The notes under the pieces were generated by a model. That model had not been told where the DNA came from. It saw nothing but the letters and a program-made list of their open reading frames with translations, and made no database searches. Of a stretch of 64,000 nt of DNA, positions 1 to 20,808 are shown piece by piece (position 1 is the first letter of the stretch; each line of letters starts with the position of its first letter). The position numbers and the translations under genes are program-made. The DNA is taken from assembly GCF_019061185.1 (NCBI RefSeq), contig NZ_JAHQZU010000004.1, positions 1-64,000 on the forward strand. Direction: 5' to 3'. Source of the DNA: Paracoccus sp. Z118. Lineage in GTDB: Bacteria > Pseudomonadota > Alphaproteobacteria > Rhodobacterales > Rhodobacteraceae.

Positions 1-2278
<2,278 letters not shown>

Positions 2279-2287
2279 GAGAGTTCC

Positions 2288-2758
2288 TTACCAGCGGTAG
2301 TGGCTGAACGCCTTGTTGGCGTCGGCCATCTTGTGGGTGTCTTCGCGCTTCTTCACCGCGGTGCCGCGGTTGTTCACCGCGTCGGCCAGCTCGCCTGCGA
2401 GCCGTTCCTCCATGGTGTGTTCGTTGCGCTTCTTGGCGGCGTCGATGAGCCAGCGGATCCCCAGCGCCTCGCGGCGGATCGGACGGACTTCGACCGGCAC
2501 CTGATACGTGGCACCGCCGACGCGGCGCGAACGCACCTCGACCGAGGGCTTCACGTTGTCGAGGGCTTCGTGGAAGACCTCGATCGGCTCGCGCTTGAGG
2601 CGGCCCTGAACCCGGTCGAGCGCGTTGTAGACAATGCGCTCGGCGGTGGATTTCTTGCCATCCACCATCAGGTTGTTCATGAATTTGGTCAGCACGCGAT
2701 CGCCATACTTGGCGTCGGGCAGGATTTCGCGCTTTTCAGCGGCGTGACGACGGGACAT
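2288..2758 (-). CDS. rpsG: 30S ribosomal protein S7
   Basis: A 156-residue S7, the primary assembly protein that nucleates folding of the 16S rRNA 3' (head) domain and lines the exit site. It begins [15 protein letters not shown] and ends in a basic AFSHYRW tail, of normal length. It is 12 bp downstream of rpsL and 9 bp upstream of fusA. In enterobacteria S7 represses its own operon; no equivalent operator was identified here. Confidence 0.97.
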   Translation of the reverse strand: MSRRHAAEKREILPDAKYGDRVLTKFMNNLMVDGKKSTAERIVYNALDRVQGRLKREPIEVFHEALDNVKPSVEVRSRRVGGATYQVPVEVRPIRREALGIRWLIDAAKKRNEHTMEERLAGELADAVNNRGTAVKKREDTHKMADANKAFSHYRW

Positions 2759-2770
2759 CTATCTAAACCC

Positions 2771-3142
2771 TCACTTCGGACGCTTGGCGCCGTATTTCGA
2801 ACGGCGCTGACGACGGTCTTTGACACCCTGGGTATCCAGGACGCCGCGCAGGATGTGATAGCGCACACCCGGAAGGTCCTTGACCCGGCCGCCGCGGATC
2901 AGCACGACGCTGTGTTCCTGCAGGTTGTGCTTTTCACCGGGAATGTAGCTGATGACCTCGAATCCGTTGGTCAGCCGCACCTTGGCGACCTTCCGCATGG
3001 CCGAGTTCGGCTTTTTCGGCGTCGTGGTATAGACGCGCGTGCATACGCCGCGCTTCTGAGGGTTTCCTTGCAGGTGCTGCGACTTGGATCGCTGCACCTT
3101 GGGCTGCCGCGGCTTGCGGATCAGCTGTTGGATCGTCGGCAT
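2771..3142 (-). CDS. rpsL: 30S ribosomal protein S12
   Basis: A 123-residue S12, which sits at the decoding centre and controls accuracy. The start is the ATG at 3142 ([15 protein letters not shown]); the frame stays open further upstream but that part has no family similarity. The streptomycin-relevant loops TPKKPNSA and [11 protein letters not shown] are wild type as read, so no S12-based streptomycin resistance is evident. First gene of the str operon; the -10 element lies about 210 bp upstream of the start. Confidence 0.97.
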   Translation of the reverse strand: MPTIQQLIRKPRQPKVQRSKSQHLQGNPQKRGVCTRVYTTTPKKPNSAMRKVAKVRLTNGFEVISYIPGEKHNLQEHSVVLIRGGRVKDLPGVRYHILRGVLDTQGVKDRRQRRSKYGAKRPK

Positions 3143-3354
3143 TCGGTTCCCCGCCTTGCTTTCGTCAATACTCGCACCCGGGCCTAGGCGCGCCACTTCT
3201 CGACAACACTCTGCGCCCATCGCAAAATGCCAAACCCATCCGACCCCGGCTTGCGGGATGGACGGGCATGATTCCAGAGGATCGGGCGAAATCGGGCCCG
3301 GATCGTGACCACGGAAGGTTCTGGGCACCGCACGGTTTCCCGCCGGTGTCGGCG

Positions 3355-3383
3355 CATATAGGCAGAATCGGGGGCAGTGTCAA
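3355..3383 (-). promoter_or_regulatory. Sigma-70-type promoter of the str operon
   Basis: On the minus strand TTGACA (3383-3378) is separated by exactly 17 bp from TATATG (3360-3355), very close to the housekeeping consensus. It is in the gap upstream of rpsL and reads into it, leaving an untranslated leader of about 200 nt. Such a leader is long enough to hold regulatory structure, but none was identified with confidence. Confidence 0.75.
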
Positions 3384-3406
3384 CGCGCGTGCCTGCCCTG
3401 TTCCTC

Positions 3407-4258
3407 TCAATCCGCCGGCGGTTCGCTGGCTTCCGGCTGCCGCGGAAGCTCGCGCATGCCCTGCCTCAGCGCCGGCAGGTCCAGCCGGAACCTGTCGGCA
3501 AGCATCGCCTCGGCCTCGGCCGTCCCGATCCGCCACGGATAGCTTGCCCCGACCGCCCCGGAATCGTTATCGCCATGCAGCACCCGCACGAAGCGCGGCT
3601 GCGAGCCGAGCACGAGCCCCGGCATCGACAGCGCGAGCTTCCAATGCGCGTAATGCACGGCGCTGCGCGGCAGCTCGGCCCCCAGATAGATCGTCAGCCC
3701 CGCGACGGCATTATGGATCATCCGGGCCTCAATCCGCAGCCCCTTGTCGTCCGCATGCAGCACCAGGCCGCGCGGATAGTCGATCGACGCGCGGCGCGAG
3801 CGGGCGAAGGCGAGCTGGACCAGCGGGAAGTCCGCGCGGGCGGCGGCGATATAGTCCACCGACACGGCGTCGTCATCGTCGTGGCGGAAATGTCCCACGA
3901 TAGCGGCGGACGGCTCGACATGCGGCGCGATGGCGGCCATGCAGGCGTCCAGATGCGCCTCCATCGGCTCGACCAGTTCCAGCTCGATCTGCGGAACGGT
4001 CGCGGCGAGGTCGCGCAGCATCCCCAGATAAGGCTCGGGCAGGTCGGGGCCGGTCATCACGACCAGCGTGAAGTCGGGGTCGGTCTGCGCGATCAGGCCG
4101 GGCAGCGCGACGTTCTCGAACCAGAACCAGCGCCGGGCCAGCCGCGCGGGTTCGTAAAGGAACGCGCGCCGCTGCTCGATCGTGTCGTGCTCGATCTGAA
4201 AGCCTGCGCCGCCGAGATACGAGAACCGGCAGAGCCCGAGCATCTGGATCCGGGTCAT
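3407..4258 (-). CDS. Putative rhamnosyltransferase-family glycosyltransferase
   Basis: The 283-residue protein resembles the putative rhamnosyl transferase family (PF11316, formerly DUF3118), common in Rhodobacteraceae and thought to build surface polysaccharide. Family-like features are the N-terminal GLCRFSYLG, the WFENVALPGLIAQTDPDF segment, and HDDDD, a DxD-like acidic cluster that could bind a metal-nucleotide sugar. There is no signal peptide, so a cytoplasmic enzyme is likely. It overlaps the upstream EamA gene by 4 bp (ATGA), implying translational coupling. Substrate and product are unknown. Confidence 0.7.
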   Translation of the reverse strand: MTRIQMLGLCRFSYLGGAGFQIEHDTIEQRRAFLYEPARLARRWFWFENVALPGLIAQTDPDFTLVVMTGPDLPEPYLGMLRDLAATVPQIELELVEPMEAHLDACMAAIAPHVEPSAAIVGHFRHDDDDAVSVDYIAAARADFPLVQLAFARSRRASIDYPRGLVLHADDKGLRIEARMIHNAVAGLTIYLGAELPRSAVHYAHWKLALSMPGLVLGSQPRFVRVLHGDNDSGAVGASYPWRIGTAEAEAMLADRFRLDLPALRQGMRELPRQPEASEPPAD

Positions 4259-5196
4259 GGCGCCTTCCGCAGCCGGGTTTCGCGCCAGATCGAATAGAGC
4301 CCCGCCGACACGATCAGCGCCGCCCCGGCCAGCGTCCAGCCGTCGGGCCGCTCACCGAAGACGATGAACCCAAGGATGCCCGCGACGATCAGCTGGGTAT
4401 AGCGGAACGGGGCGACGAACCCGACCTCGCCCACCCGCATCGTTGCCACGGCGCTGATATAGCCCACCATCAGCAGCCCGGCGGCCAGCGACAGCAGCCC
4501 GAATTCGCCCGTCGTCGGCACCCGCCACGGAAGGGCCGAGGGCAGGAACACCCCGGCGATCGTCACCCCCAGAGCGGCGTTGAAGGCGATGGTGCTGGTC
4601 CTGATCTCGCGCCCGAGGCTGCGCGTCACAAGGTCGCGCAGCAGGATGAACAGGACCGCGCCGAGGCCCATGAGCGACCACAGATCGAACGCATCGGTCC
4701 CCGGCCGCACGATCATCACGACCCCGGCGACGCCCACGGCCACCGCCACCATGCGCCGCCAGCCCAGCCGATCGCCATAGACGATGGCGGCGGCGAGCAT
4801 GATGAGCAGCGGCAGCGACTGCATGATCGCCGACAGCATCCCGATCTCCATGTGCTGAAGCGCGGAAAGATAGAGCACCGTCGCCCCCACCTCGCCGATG
4901 CTCCGCAGGGCCAGCAGCCAGCGGTCGCGCGGCCGTTCTGGCCACCATACCATGCCGCCGTCGCGCCGCGCGAGCAGCCACAGCAGCGTCATGATGATCA
5001 GCCCCCGGATGAACATCGCCTCAGACAGCGGCAGCGCCTGGCTGACGAACTTCATCGCCGTGTCGTTCGACACGGTCGCCGTGGCCGACAGCATCATCAG
5101 CCCGGCGCCGAGCAGGTTGTCGCCCTCCTGCGTGCGGGCGCGCGGTTCGGAGCGCGGCCGAAGCCGGCGGCTGGGGGTGATGATCGGGGTTCGCAT
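4255..5196 (-). CDS. EamA/RhaT-family DMT-superfamily permease
   Basis: A 313-residue integral membrane protein with about ten hydrophobic segments arranged as two EamA repeats, typical of drug/metabolite exporters. An N-terminal basic, cytoplasmic-looking stretch of about 25 residues precedes the first membrane span. Substrate cannot be inferred. It starts downstream of the rpoC terminator and is coupled to the following glycosyltransferase gene, so the pair is probably its own transcription unit rather than an extension of rpoBC. Confidence 0.85.
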   Translation of the reverse strand: MRTPIITPSRRLRPRSEPRARTQEGDNLLGAGLMMLSATATVSNDTAMKFVSQALPLSEAMFIRGLIIMTLLWLLARRDGGMVWWPERPRDRWLLALRSIGEVGATVLYLSALQHMEIGMLSAIMQSLPLLIMLAAAIVYGDRLGWRRMVAVAVGVAGVVMIVRPGTDAFDLWSLMGLGAVLFILLRDLVTRSLGREIRTSTIAFNAALGVTIAGVFLPSALPWRVPTTGEFGLLSLAAGLLMVGYISAVATMRVGEVGFVAPFRYTQLIVAGILGFIVFGERPDGWTLAGAALIVSAGLYSIWRETRLRKAP

Positions 5197-5274
5197 GGCG
5201 GTGTCCGGTTATGCGGCACAGCTAAGCCATGAACTTCGCGCAAAGGAAAGCCCGGCCGGCAGGGCCTTCGCATG

Positions 5275-5306
5275 AAACGAAAAAGGCCCGGCGTTTCCGC
5301 CGGGCC
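5275..5306 (-). terminator. Intrinsic terminator after rpoC
   Basis: Read on the minus strand: a perfect 9-bp GC stem (5298-5306 with 5285-5293), a GAAA loop, then TTTTT-CG-TTT. It begins 23 bp after the rpoC stop and ends the long secE-to-rpoC unit. Confidence 0.9.
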
Positions 5307-5328
5307 CCGTGATCCGATGGCGGTCCGA

Positions 5329-9561
<4,233 letters not shown>

Positions 9562-9606
9562 TTGAATACCTTATGAGGTGGCGCGGATGAGGGGGGATGG
9601 TGCGTG

Positions 9607-9645
9607 GCGGGCGCGCACCCTGCGGGTTGCAGGGTACGCGCCCGC
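9607..9645 (-). other. Long hairpin between rpoB and rpoC
   Basis: The rpoB-rpoC gap contains 17-nt arms (9607-9623 and 9629-9645) that pair completely in the minus-strand transcript if one U-G wobble is allowed, around a 5-nt loop. No U-run follows, so it should not terminate. It resembles an mRNA processing or stability element that could set the rpoB:rpoC ratio. Function is inferred. Confidence 0.7.
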
Positions 9646-9653
9646 AGGCGCCG

Positions 9654-13805
<4,152 letters not shown>

Positions 13806-14001
13806 GGGATATTTTCGCCTTTCGTCATCGCGCGCGGCGGATCGTCGGGGCACGATCGGCGGCACGCTTACGAATGTCAGGGGTCACGGTCCAATTCGCG
13901 CCATGCGTCCCACCGCACGGCTCCCGAACCGCGAACACGCCCTGAGGGAAGCTCGGGCCGCCCTATGTAGGGGCACGCCGAGCGTCCTTCAAGACGGGCT
14001 C

Positions 14002-14032
14002 GGCAGGGACCGGAAAATTCCCGGACCCTGCC
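14002..14032 (-). promoter_or_regulatory. Hairpin in the rplL-rpoB gap (attenuator-like)
   Basis: The 258-bp gap between rplL and rpoB contains 12-nt arms (14002-14013 and 14021-14032) that pair with a single central mismatch around a 7-nt loop. It lies only 31 bp after the rplL stop. In Escherichia coli the same junction has a partial terminator and RNase III site that lower rpoBC relative to rplJL. A similar role is plausible by position; no strong U-run is present, supporting partial rather than full termination. The rest of the gap shows no gene. Confidence 0.55.
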
Positions 14033-14063
14033 TGGTCTGTCAACGCAATCCGCGAGGGGCGGA

Positions 14064-14438
14064 TTACTTCAGCTCGACCTTGGCGCCAGCCGCTTCGAGC
14101 TTCTTCTTCATTTCCTCGGCATCGGCCTTGGCCGCGCCTTCCTTGACCTTGCCGCCGGCTTCGACCAGGTCCTTGGCTTCCTTCAGGCCCAGGCCGGTGA
14201 TCGCGCGCACTTCCTTGATCACGTTGATCTTGTTGGCGCCCGCCTCGGTCAGCACGACGTCGAATTCGGTCTTTTCTTCCACGGCTTCAGCCGCGCCCGC
14301 AGCGGGGCCGGCCATCATGACGGCGCCACCGGCAGCCGGCTCGATGCCGTATTCGTCTTTCAGGATCGTCTTCAGCTCCTGCGCTTCCAGCAGGGTCAGA
14401 CCGACGATTTGTTCGGCGAGTTGTTTCAGATCAGCCAT
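14064..14438 (-). CDS. rplL: 50S ribosomal protein L7/L12
   Basis: A 124-residue stalk protein that recruits translation GTPases. It has the N-terminal dimerisation segment, an Ala/Gly/Pro-rich flexible hinge ([22 protein letters not shown]) in the middle, and the C-terminal domain with the [10 protein letters not shown] motif. Spacing to rplJ is 67 bp, and the two are expected to be cotranscribed so that several L12 copies are made per L10. Confidence 0.97.
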   Translation of the reverse strand: MADLKQLAEQIVGLTLLEAQELKTILKDEYGIEPAAGGAVMMAGPAAGAAEAVEEKTEFDVVLTEAGANKINVIKEVRAITGLGLKEAKDLVEAGGKVKEGAAKADAEEMKKKLEAAGAKVELK

Positions 14439-14505
14439 TTTTCCGTTCTTTCACTCAAGATGTTCCAACGTCGGGGCAAACACCCCACGAGGGGACGGGA
14501 TTGCC

Positions 14506-15021
14506 TCAGGCGGCCTCGCGCTCTTCCAGAGTCGTGAGGATGCCCGCGATGTTGCTGGCAGGTGCGCCGATCGCGCCCGCGATGTTCGACGCCGGGGCAC
14601 CGATGGCAGCCACGATCGAAGCGATAAGCTCCTCGCGCGACGGCATCTGCGCCACGGCCTTCACACCGGCCGGGTCGAGAGCGTTCTCGCCCATCGCGCC
14701 GCCAAGGATGACGAACTTGTCGTTCGTCTTGGCATACGCGTCCGAGACCTTGGCCGCAGCCACGGGGTCTTCGGAGAAGGCGAGCACGGTCATGCCCGTC
14801 AGGTAATCGGCGATCGAAGCGGCCGGTTTCCCCTCCAGGGCGATCTTGGCGAGCCTGTTCTTGGCAACGCGGACTGCACCCCCCGCCTCGCGCATCTGCG
14901 CGCGCAGGGCCTGCATCTCGGCAACCGTCATCCCTTCGTAGCGGGCAACCACCACGACGCCAGAGCTTGCAAAGATCTGGCCGAGTTCATCGACCACCTG
15001 TTCTTTTTGGGCTCTATCCAC
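14506..15021 (-). CDS. rplJ: 50S ribosomal protein L10
   Basis: A 171-residue L10, the base of the ribosomal stalk, which binds 23S rRNA and carries L12 dimers. It starts [17 protein letters not shown]. The C-terminus contains a tandem duplication: [11 protein letters not shown] is followed directly by [11 protein letters not shown] before [10 protein letters not shown]. That helix is where L12 dimers dock, so the repeat may bear on stalk copy number, though similar tails occur in related bacteria. The long untranslated region upstream is a good candidate for the L10 autoregulatory leader. Confidence 0.97.
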   Translation of the reverse strand: MDRAQKEQVVDELGQIFASSGVVVVARYEGMTVAEMQALRAQMREAGGAVRVAKNRLAKIALEGKPAASIADYLTGMTVLAFSEDPVAAAKVSDAYAKTNDKFVILGGAMGENALDPAGVKAVAQMPSREELIASIVAAIGAPASNIAGAIGAPASNIAGILTTLEEREAA

Positions 15022-15307
15022 GGTTCACTCCACGTATGGGGGTTCCCCCCCGGCTCTCTTGTCCGGCCGCCAGAAGGGCAGCCGGTCGGGTCCGCATGAT
15101 GGACCCGAGATCGCCCAAAGGTGGAACCTTCGGAAAAATGCTCGACTTCCATCTCGGGAAGGACTTAGCGGTGTTCACGCACCGGCCCTCCGTCTCGGAC
15201 AGGCATCCCGAATCGGGAAGATTCGGGATGGAACCGGCCTCATACGTCCGCATGGGCCGGATGGCAAGCGGCAGGCCGCGCGGCAGCGCCGGCGGCCCGC
15301 CGGGAAA
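15022..15307 (-). promoter_or_regulatory. Probable L10 (rplJ) leader region
   Basis: This 286-bp gap between rplA and rplJ has no convincing gene but contains two clean hairpins: an 8-bp stem at 15086-15093/15101-15108 with a 7-nt loop, and a perfect 10-bp stem at 15204-15213/15221-15230 with a 7-nt loop. Known rplJ leaders bind the L10-L12 complex and repress rplJL translation; position and structure fit that, but the conserved binding motif was not confirmed by alignment. It may also contain an internal promoter. Confidence 0.55.
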
Positions 15308-16006
15308 TCAGGCCTGGGTGGCCGAGGTCAGGTCCAGCGACACGCCCGGACCCATGGTCGAGCTGATCGAGACCTTCTTCAGATAGGTGCCCTTGGCGCC
15401 CGAAGGCTTCGCCCGGTTCACCGCGTCCACGAAGGCGCGGATGTTCTGGGCCAGTTTCTCGGCGTCGAACGAGGTCTTGCCGACGCCGGCATGGACGACG
15501 CCCGCCTTCTCGGCCTTGAACTGGACCTCGCCGCCTTTCGCCGCCTCGACGGCGGACTTCACGTCCATCGTCACGGTGCCGACCTTGGGGTTCGGCATCA
15601 GGTTGCGCGGGCCGAGGATCTTGCCCAGACGACCGACCAGCGGCATCATGTCCGGCGTCGCGATCACGCGGTCGAAGTCGATATTCCCGCCCTGGATGCT
15701 TTCCACCAGGTCTTCGGCGCCGACGACTTCGGCGCCGGCGGCCTTCGCCTCGTCCGCCTTGGCGCCGCGCGCGAAGACGGCGACGCGCACGTCCTTGCCG
15801 GTGCCGTTGGGCAGCGTCACGACGCCGCGGACCATCTGGTCGGCGTGGCGCGGATCGACGCCCAGGTTCATCGCGATCTCGACCGTTTCATCGAACTTGG
15901 CGGTCGCGTTGGCCTTGACCAGCGCCAGGGCTTCCTCGACGGCGAGGTTCGACTTGCCGGCGAACGCCTCGCGGGCGGCGGCTTTCTTCTTGGACAGCTT
16001 TGCCAT
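15308..16006 (-). CDS. rplA: 50S ribosomal protein L1
   Basis: A 232-residue L1, the mobile L1-stalk protein at the E site, which in many bacteria also represses the rplKA mRNA. It begins [15 protein letters not shown] and contains the two-domain L1 core with [21 protein letters not shown] near its middle. It starts 3 bp after the rplK stop, so the two are likely translationally coupled. Confidence 0.97.
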   Translation of the reverse strand: MAKLSKKKAAAREAFAGKSNLAVEEALALVKANATAKFDETVEIAMNLGVDPRHADQMVRGVVTLPNGTGKDVRVAVFARGAKADEAKAAGAEVVGAEDLVESIQGGNIDFDRVIATPDMMPLVGRLGKILGPRNLMPNPKVGTVTMDVKSAVEAAKGGEVQFKAEKAGVVHAGVGKTSFDAEKLAQNIRAFVDAVNRAKPSGAKGTYLKKVSISSTMGPGVSLDLTSATQA

Positions 16007-16009
16007 GAC

Positions 16010-16465
16010 TTAGCCCTTCACCTCGATGCCGATCGATTTGGCCGAGCCGAGGATGATCTGCATCGCGGACTCGACGTCGGTCGCGGACAGGTCCTTCATC
16101 TTCGTTTCGGCGATCTCGCGGACCTGCGCGACGGTCACGGACCCGGCCGAGCCGCCACGGCCCGGCTTTTCCGCGCCCTTGGCACGGTTGCGCTTGCCCT
16201 GCGGCTTCAGGCCGGCGGCCTTCTTGAGCAGGAACGCCGCGGGCGGGGTCTTAGTCTCGAAGGTGAACGACTTGTCGGCGTAATAGGTGATCACGGTCGG
16301 GGTCGGGGCGCCCGGCTCCAACTCCTGCGTGCGGGCGTTGAACGCCTTGCAGAATTCCATGATGTTGATCCCGCGCTGACCCAGCGCCGGGCCGATGGGC
16401 GGGGACGGATTCGCCTGCCCCGCCTTCACTTGCAGCTTGAGGCTGCCGACGACTTTCTTGGCCAT
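16010..16465 (-). CDS. rplK: 50S ribosomal protein L11
   Basis: A 151-residue L11 of the GTPase-associated centre. It has the proline-rich N-terminal segment [17 protein letters not shown] and a C-terminal rRNA-binding domain ending in [13 protein letters not shown] 10-residue glycine/basic insertion ([20 protein letters not shown] region) sits between the domains and is longer than in E. coli L11, as in other alphaproteobacteria. It lies 88 bp after nusG and immediately before rplA. Confidence 0.97.
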   Translation of the reverse strand: MAKKVVGSLKLQVKAGQANPSPPIGPALGQRGINIMEFCKAFNARTQELEPGAPTPTVITYYADKSFTFETKTPPAAFLLKKAAGLKPQGKRNRAKGAEKPGRGGSAGSVTVAQVREIAETKMKDLSATDVESAMQIILGSAKSIGIEVKG

Positions 16466-16553
16466 CTGGCCTTCTCCTTTTCATCACGTCCGCGCCATGC
16501 GGACCGACATAGCGGTGCGGCGGGCCCCGTGGGGCCCTGCCTCCCGCGCGACA

Positions 16554-17090
16554 TCACGAGGTCTTGCTGACCTGCGTGAATTCCAGTTCGACCGGCGTCG
16601 GCCGGCCGAAGATCGACACCGTGACCTTGATGCGGCCCGACACGTCGTCCACTTCCTCGACCATGCCCGAGAAGCCCTCGAACGGGCCATCGGTCACGTT
16701 CACGTTCTCGCCGACCTCGAAGCGGATCAGGTTGCGCGGCTCGGCCGGCGCGCCCTCGCCCGTGCGGTTGAGCATCAGGTTCACCTCGTCGTCGCGCATC
16801 GGCATCGGCTTGCCCTGTGCGCCGAGGAACCCGGTGACGCGGTTGATCGAGTTGACCAGGTGATAGGTGCGGTCCGACAGGTCCATGTGGACCAGCACGT
16901 AGCCCGGCATGAAGCGGCGTTCGGACGTGACCTTCTTGCCGCGGCGGATCTCGATCACTTCCTCGGTCGGGACCAGCACCTCGTCGATCTCGTCCTCGAG
17001 GCCCTTCTCGGCCACGGCCTGACGGATCGCCTCGGCCACCTTCTTCTCGAAGTTGGAGAGGACGCTGACCGAATACCACCGTTTTGCCAT
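16554..17090 (-). CDS. nusG: Transcription termination/antitermination factor NusG
   Basis: A 178-residue NusG that binds RNA polymerase, suppresses pausing, and links it to Rho or the ribosome. The N-terminal NGN domain begins MAKRWYSVSVLSNFEKK and includes FMPGYVLVHMDL; the C-terminal KOW domain has VTDGPFEGFSGMVEEVD. The ATG at 17090 was chosen because upstream in-frame sequence has no family similarity. It follows secE by 189 bp, an unusually large gap that may carry its own promoter; none was assigned. Confidence 0.96.
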   Translation of the reverse strand: MAKRWYSVSVLSNFEKKVAEAIRQAVAEKGLEDEIDEVLVPTEEVIEIRRGKKVTSERRFMPGYVLVHMDLSDRTYHLVNSINRVTGFLGAQGKPMPMRDDEVNLMLNRTGEGAPAEPRNLIRFEVGENVNVTDGPFEGFSGMVEEVDDVSGRIKVTVSIFGRPTPVELEFTQVSKTS

Positions 17091-17279
17091 TGCCAGATCG
17101 TTCCTTGTTCGTCCCTGAGGGCGGACGCGCGGCCCGCTGAAATTCGCAATCGCCCGGCCCGCTTCCCCGAACGCAAAGGGCGCGCAGCCGATTCGGCGCA
17201 CGCCAGGGGAAGGCCGGCAAGGTCAACGGACCTAGCGCCGCCGCGCCGGTTTGGCAAGCCTGAACGCTGCGCGCCGGCC

Positions 17280-17474
17280 TTAGCCGGAAACGGTCCGCAG
17301 CACGGTGCTGACCCCGGTGCGGATCAGCAGGTCGACCAGAAAGAAGAACAGGCTGAACAGCCCGGCCATCACGAAGACCATCAGCGTGGTGGTCATCACC
17401 TCGCGCCGGCCCGGCCACGTGATCTTGGCGGCTTCGGCGCGGACCTGACTGATGAGCTGGGCGGGGTTGGTCAT
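17280..17474 (-). CDS. secE: Preprotein translocase subunit SecE
   Basis: A 64-residue single-span SecE, the short form typical of many bacteria. It has a basic cytoplasmic helix (QVRAEAAKITWPGRREVM, containing the conserved TWP motif) followed by one transmembrane helix and a short periplasmic tail. It clamps SecY in the SecYEG channel. It lies between trpT and nusG, the usual arrangement. Confidence 0.95.
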   Translation of the reverse strand: MTNPAQLISQVRAEAAKITWPGRREVMTTTLMVFVMAGLFSLFFFLVDLLIRTGVSTVLRTVSG

Positions 17475-17565
17475 GGCAGTCCCTTGCGTGTGCAGCCGTC
17501 CAGATAAAGGCCCCGCGCCCGCGATGCAAGCGCGGCCGTGACGGGGCGACCGATTTCGGAATGGC

Positions 17566-17641
17566 TGGCAGGGGCAGGGGGACTCGAACCCACGACCCTC
17601 GGTTTTGGAGACCGATGCTCTACCAACTGAGCTATACCCCT
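17566..17641 (-). tRNA. trpT: tRNA-Trp (CCA anticodon)
   Basis: On the minus strand the sequence folds as a full cloverleaf: 7-bp acceptor stem (AGGGGTA with TGCCCCT, one G-T pair), D arm with AGTTGGTAGA, anticodon loop TCTCCAA giving CCA, and T arm with GGTTCGA. The discriminator base is G and the 3' CCA is encoded (17566-17568). It sits directly upstream of secE, as in many bacteria. Confidence 0.96.
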
Positions 17642-17654
17642 AGGCCGAGCGTGG

Positions 17655-17682
17655 GCATAATCTAGCCGCGCGCCCGGATCAA
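17655..17682 (-). promoter_or_regulatory. Probable promoter of trpT-secE-nusG
   Basis: TTGATC (17682-17677) and TTATGC (17660-17655) on the minus strand are separated by 16 bp. The -10 ends 14 bp before the mature tRNA 5' end, the right place for transcription of a tRNA precursor. Fit to consensus is moderate. Confidence 0.5.
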
Positions 17683-17703
17683 GGGGAATCGGGCGGCGTT
17701 GGA

Positions 17704-19724
<2,021 letters not shown>

Positions 19725-19725
<1 letters not shown>

Positions 19726-20018
19726 CAGTAGCCCAGGAAGAAGCCGGCGTTGTTGCGCAGCGCCTGCTGCAGGATGATGATCGCGATGAACAGGACCAGC
19801 GGCGCGAGATCCAGACCGCCGGTGTTCGGCAGGATGTTGCGGATCGGCTGATAGATCGGCTCCAGCAGGCGGCTCAGCCCGTCCCAGATCTGCGCGACGA
19901 GCGGCTGGCGCAGGTTCAGCACCTGGAAGTTGATGAGCCACGACATGATGATATGCGCGATCATGATCCACCAGACGATGTCCAGAATCAGCATCAGGGC
20001 CTGGTAGAGCGTGGTCAT
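19725..20018 (-). CDS. YggT-family membrane protein
   Basis: A 97-residue protein with two hydrophobic segments separated by the conserved loop QPLVAQIWDGLSRLLEPIYQPIRNILP, the signature of YGGT proteins. Their role is poorly defined, with links to cell division, osmotic protection and thylakoid organisation in other groups. Its stop overlaps the recQ start, so the two are likely coupled. Confidence 0.88.
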
Positions 20019-20168
20019 CGCGTCCTTCCTCTCGGCATCTTTGACGGGCGTTCGCGTTCAGGTAGGCCGTTGCGGCCCGCCGCGCAAGCAGGCGGCGGAC
20101 ATGCCGTTCCGTCGTGCTTGACCCGGCCACGCGCCCTCACTAGCCCGTGAACGGGAAAGGACGCCCGC

Positions 20169-20750
20169 ATGTATCCGATCTTCCGCTTCCTCCGCGGCAT
20201 GTCCGCCGCCCGCCGCGCACCCCGCATCGGGCCGTTCGACGCGCATGTCTCGACCCATCGCTGCTGGCCGTGGGACCTCGACCCGTGGATGGAGCTGAAC
20301 AACGGCCGCACCCTGACGCTGTATGATCTCGGCCGAGTGCCGATGGTGCTGCGGATGGGGTTGTTCGACACCTTCCGCGAGAAGAACTGGGGCTTCACCG
20401 TCGCCGGCAACTCGGTCCGCTACCGCCGCCGCATCAGGGCGATGCAGCGTTTCACGCAGGTCTCGCGGATGATGGGCTGGGATCACCGCTTCCTGTATAT
20501 GGAGCAGTCGATCTGGAGCGGGGGCGAGTGCTGCAACCACATCCTTCTGCGCGTCGCCATCGTGGGCGGCAAGGGCCGGTCCGGCATCGTCCCGCCCGCC
20601 GAACTGGTCGCCGCCCTCGGCATCACCGAGCCGAGCCCGCCACTGCCCGAATGGGTGCAGACCTGGACCCGATCGGAGTCCCAGCGCCCGTGGCCGCCGG
20701 TCCTGCCCGCGATCCCGGTGGGCGAGCGCACCGGGGACTTGCCAGCCTGA
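20169..20750 (+). CDS. Thioesterase-like (hotdog-fold) protein
   Basis: A 193-residue protein matching the thioesterase-like superfamily (acyl-CoA thioesterase, 4HBT_2/PF13279 type). The region WDLDPWMELNNGRTLTLYDLGR resembles the family motif in which an acidic residue and Asn/Gly line the active site. No signal peptide. A strong GGAAAGGA ribosome site precedes the ATG. The substrate is unknown; fatty-acyl-CoA is the usual guess. It is divergent from the YggT-recQ pair. Confidence 0.78.
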   Translation: MYPIFRFLRGMSAARRAPRIGPFDAHVSTHRCWPWDLDPWMELNNGRTLTLYDLGRVPMVLRMGLFDTFREKNWGFTVAGNSVRYRRRIRAMQRFTQVSRMMGWDHRFLYMEQSIWSGGECCNHILLRVAIVGGKGRSGIVPPAELVAALGITEPSPPLPEWVQTWTRSESQRPWPPVLPAIPVGERTGDLPA

Positions 20751-20808
20751 CTCCGCTTCGGCCTTATGCGCCCGCATGGGGCCAGTCCCCGCAGCACTCG
20801 GGGGCGGC

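Noticed and set aside
16522..16537. GGGCCC palindrome between nusG and rplK as a terminator
   Set aside because: The stem is only 6 bp with no T-run, and ordinary GC-rich sequence gives such stems often.
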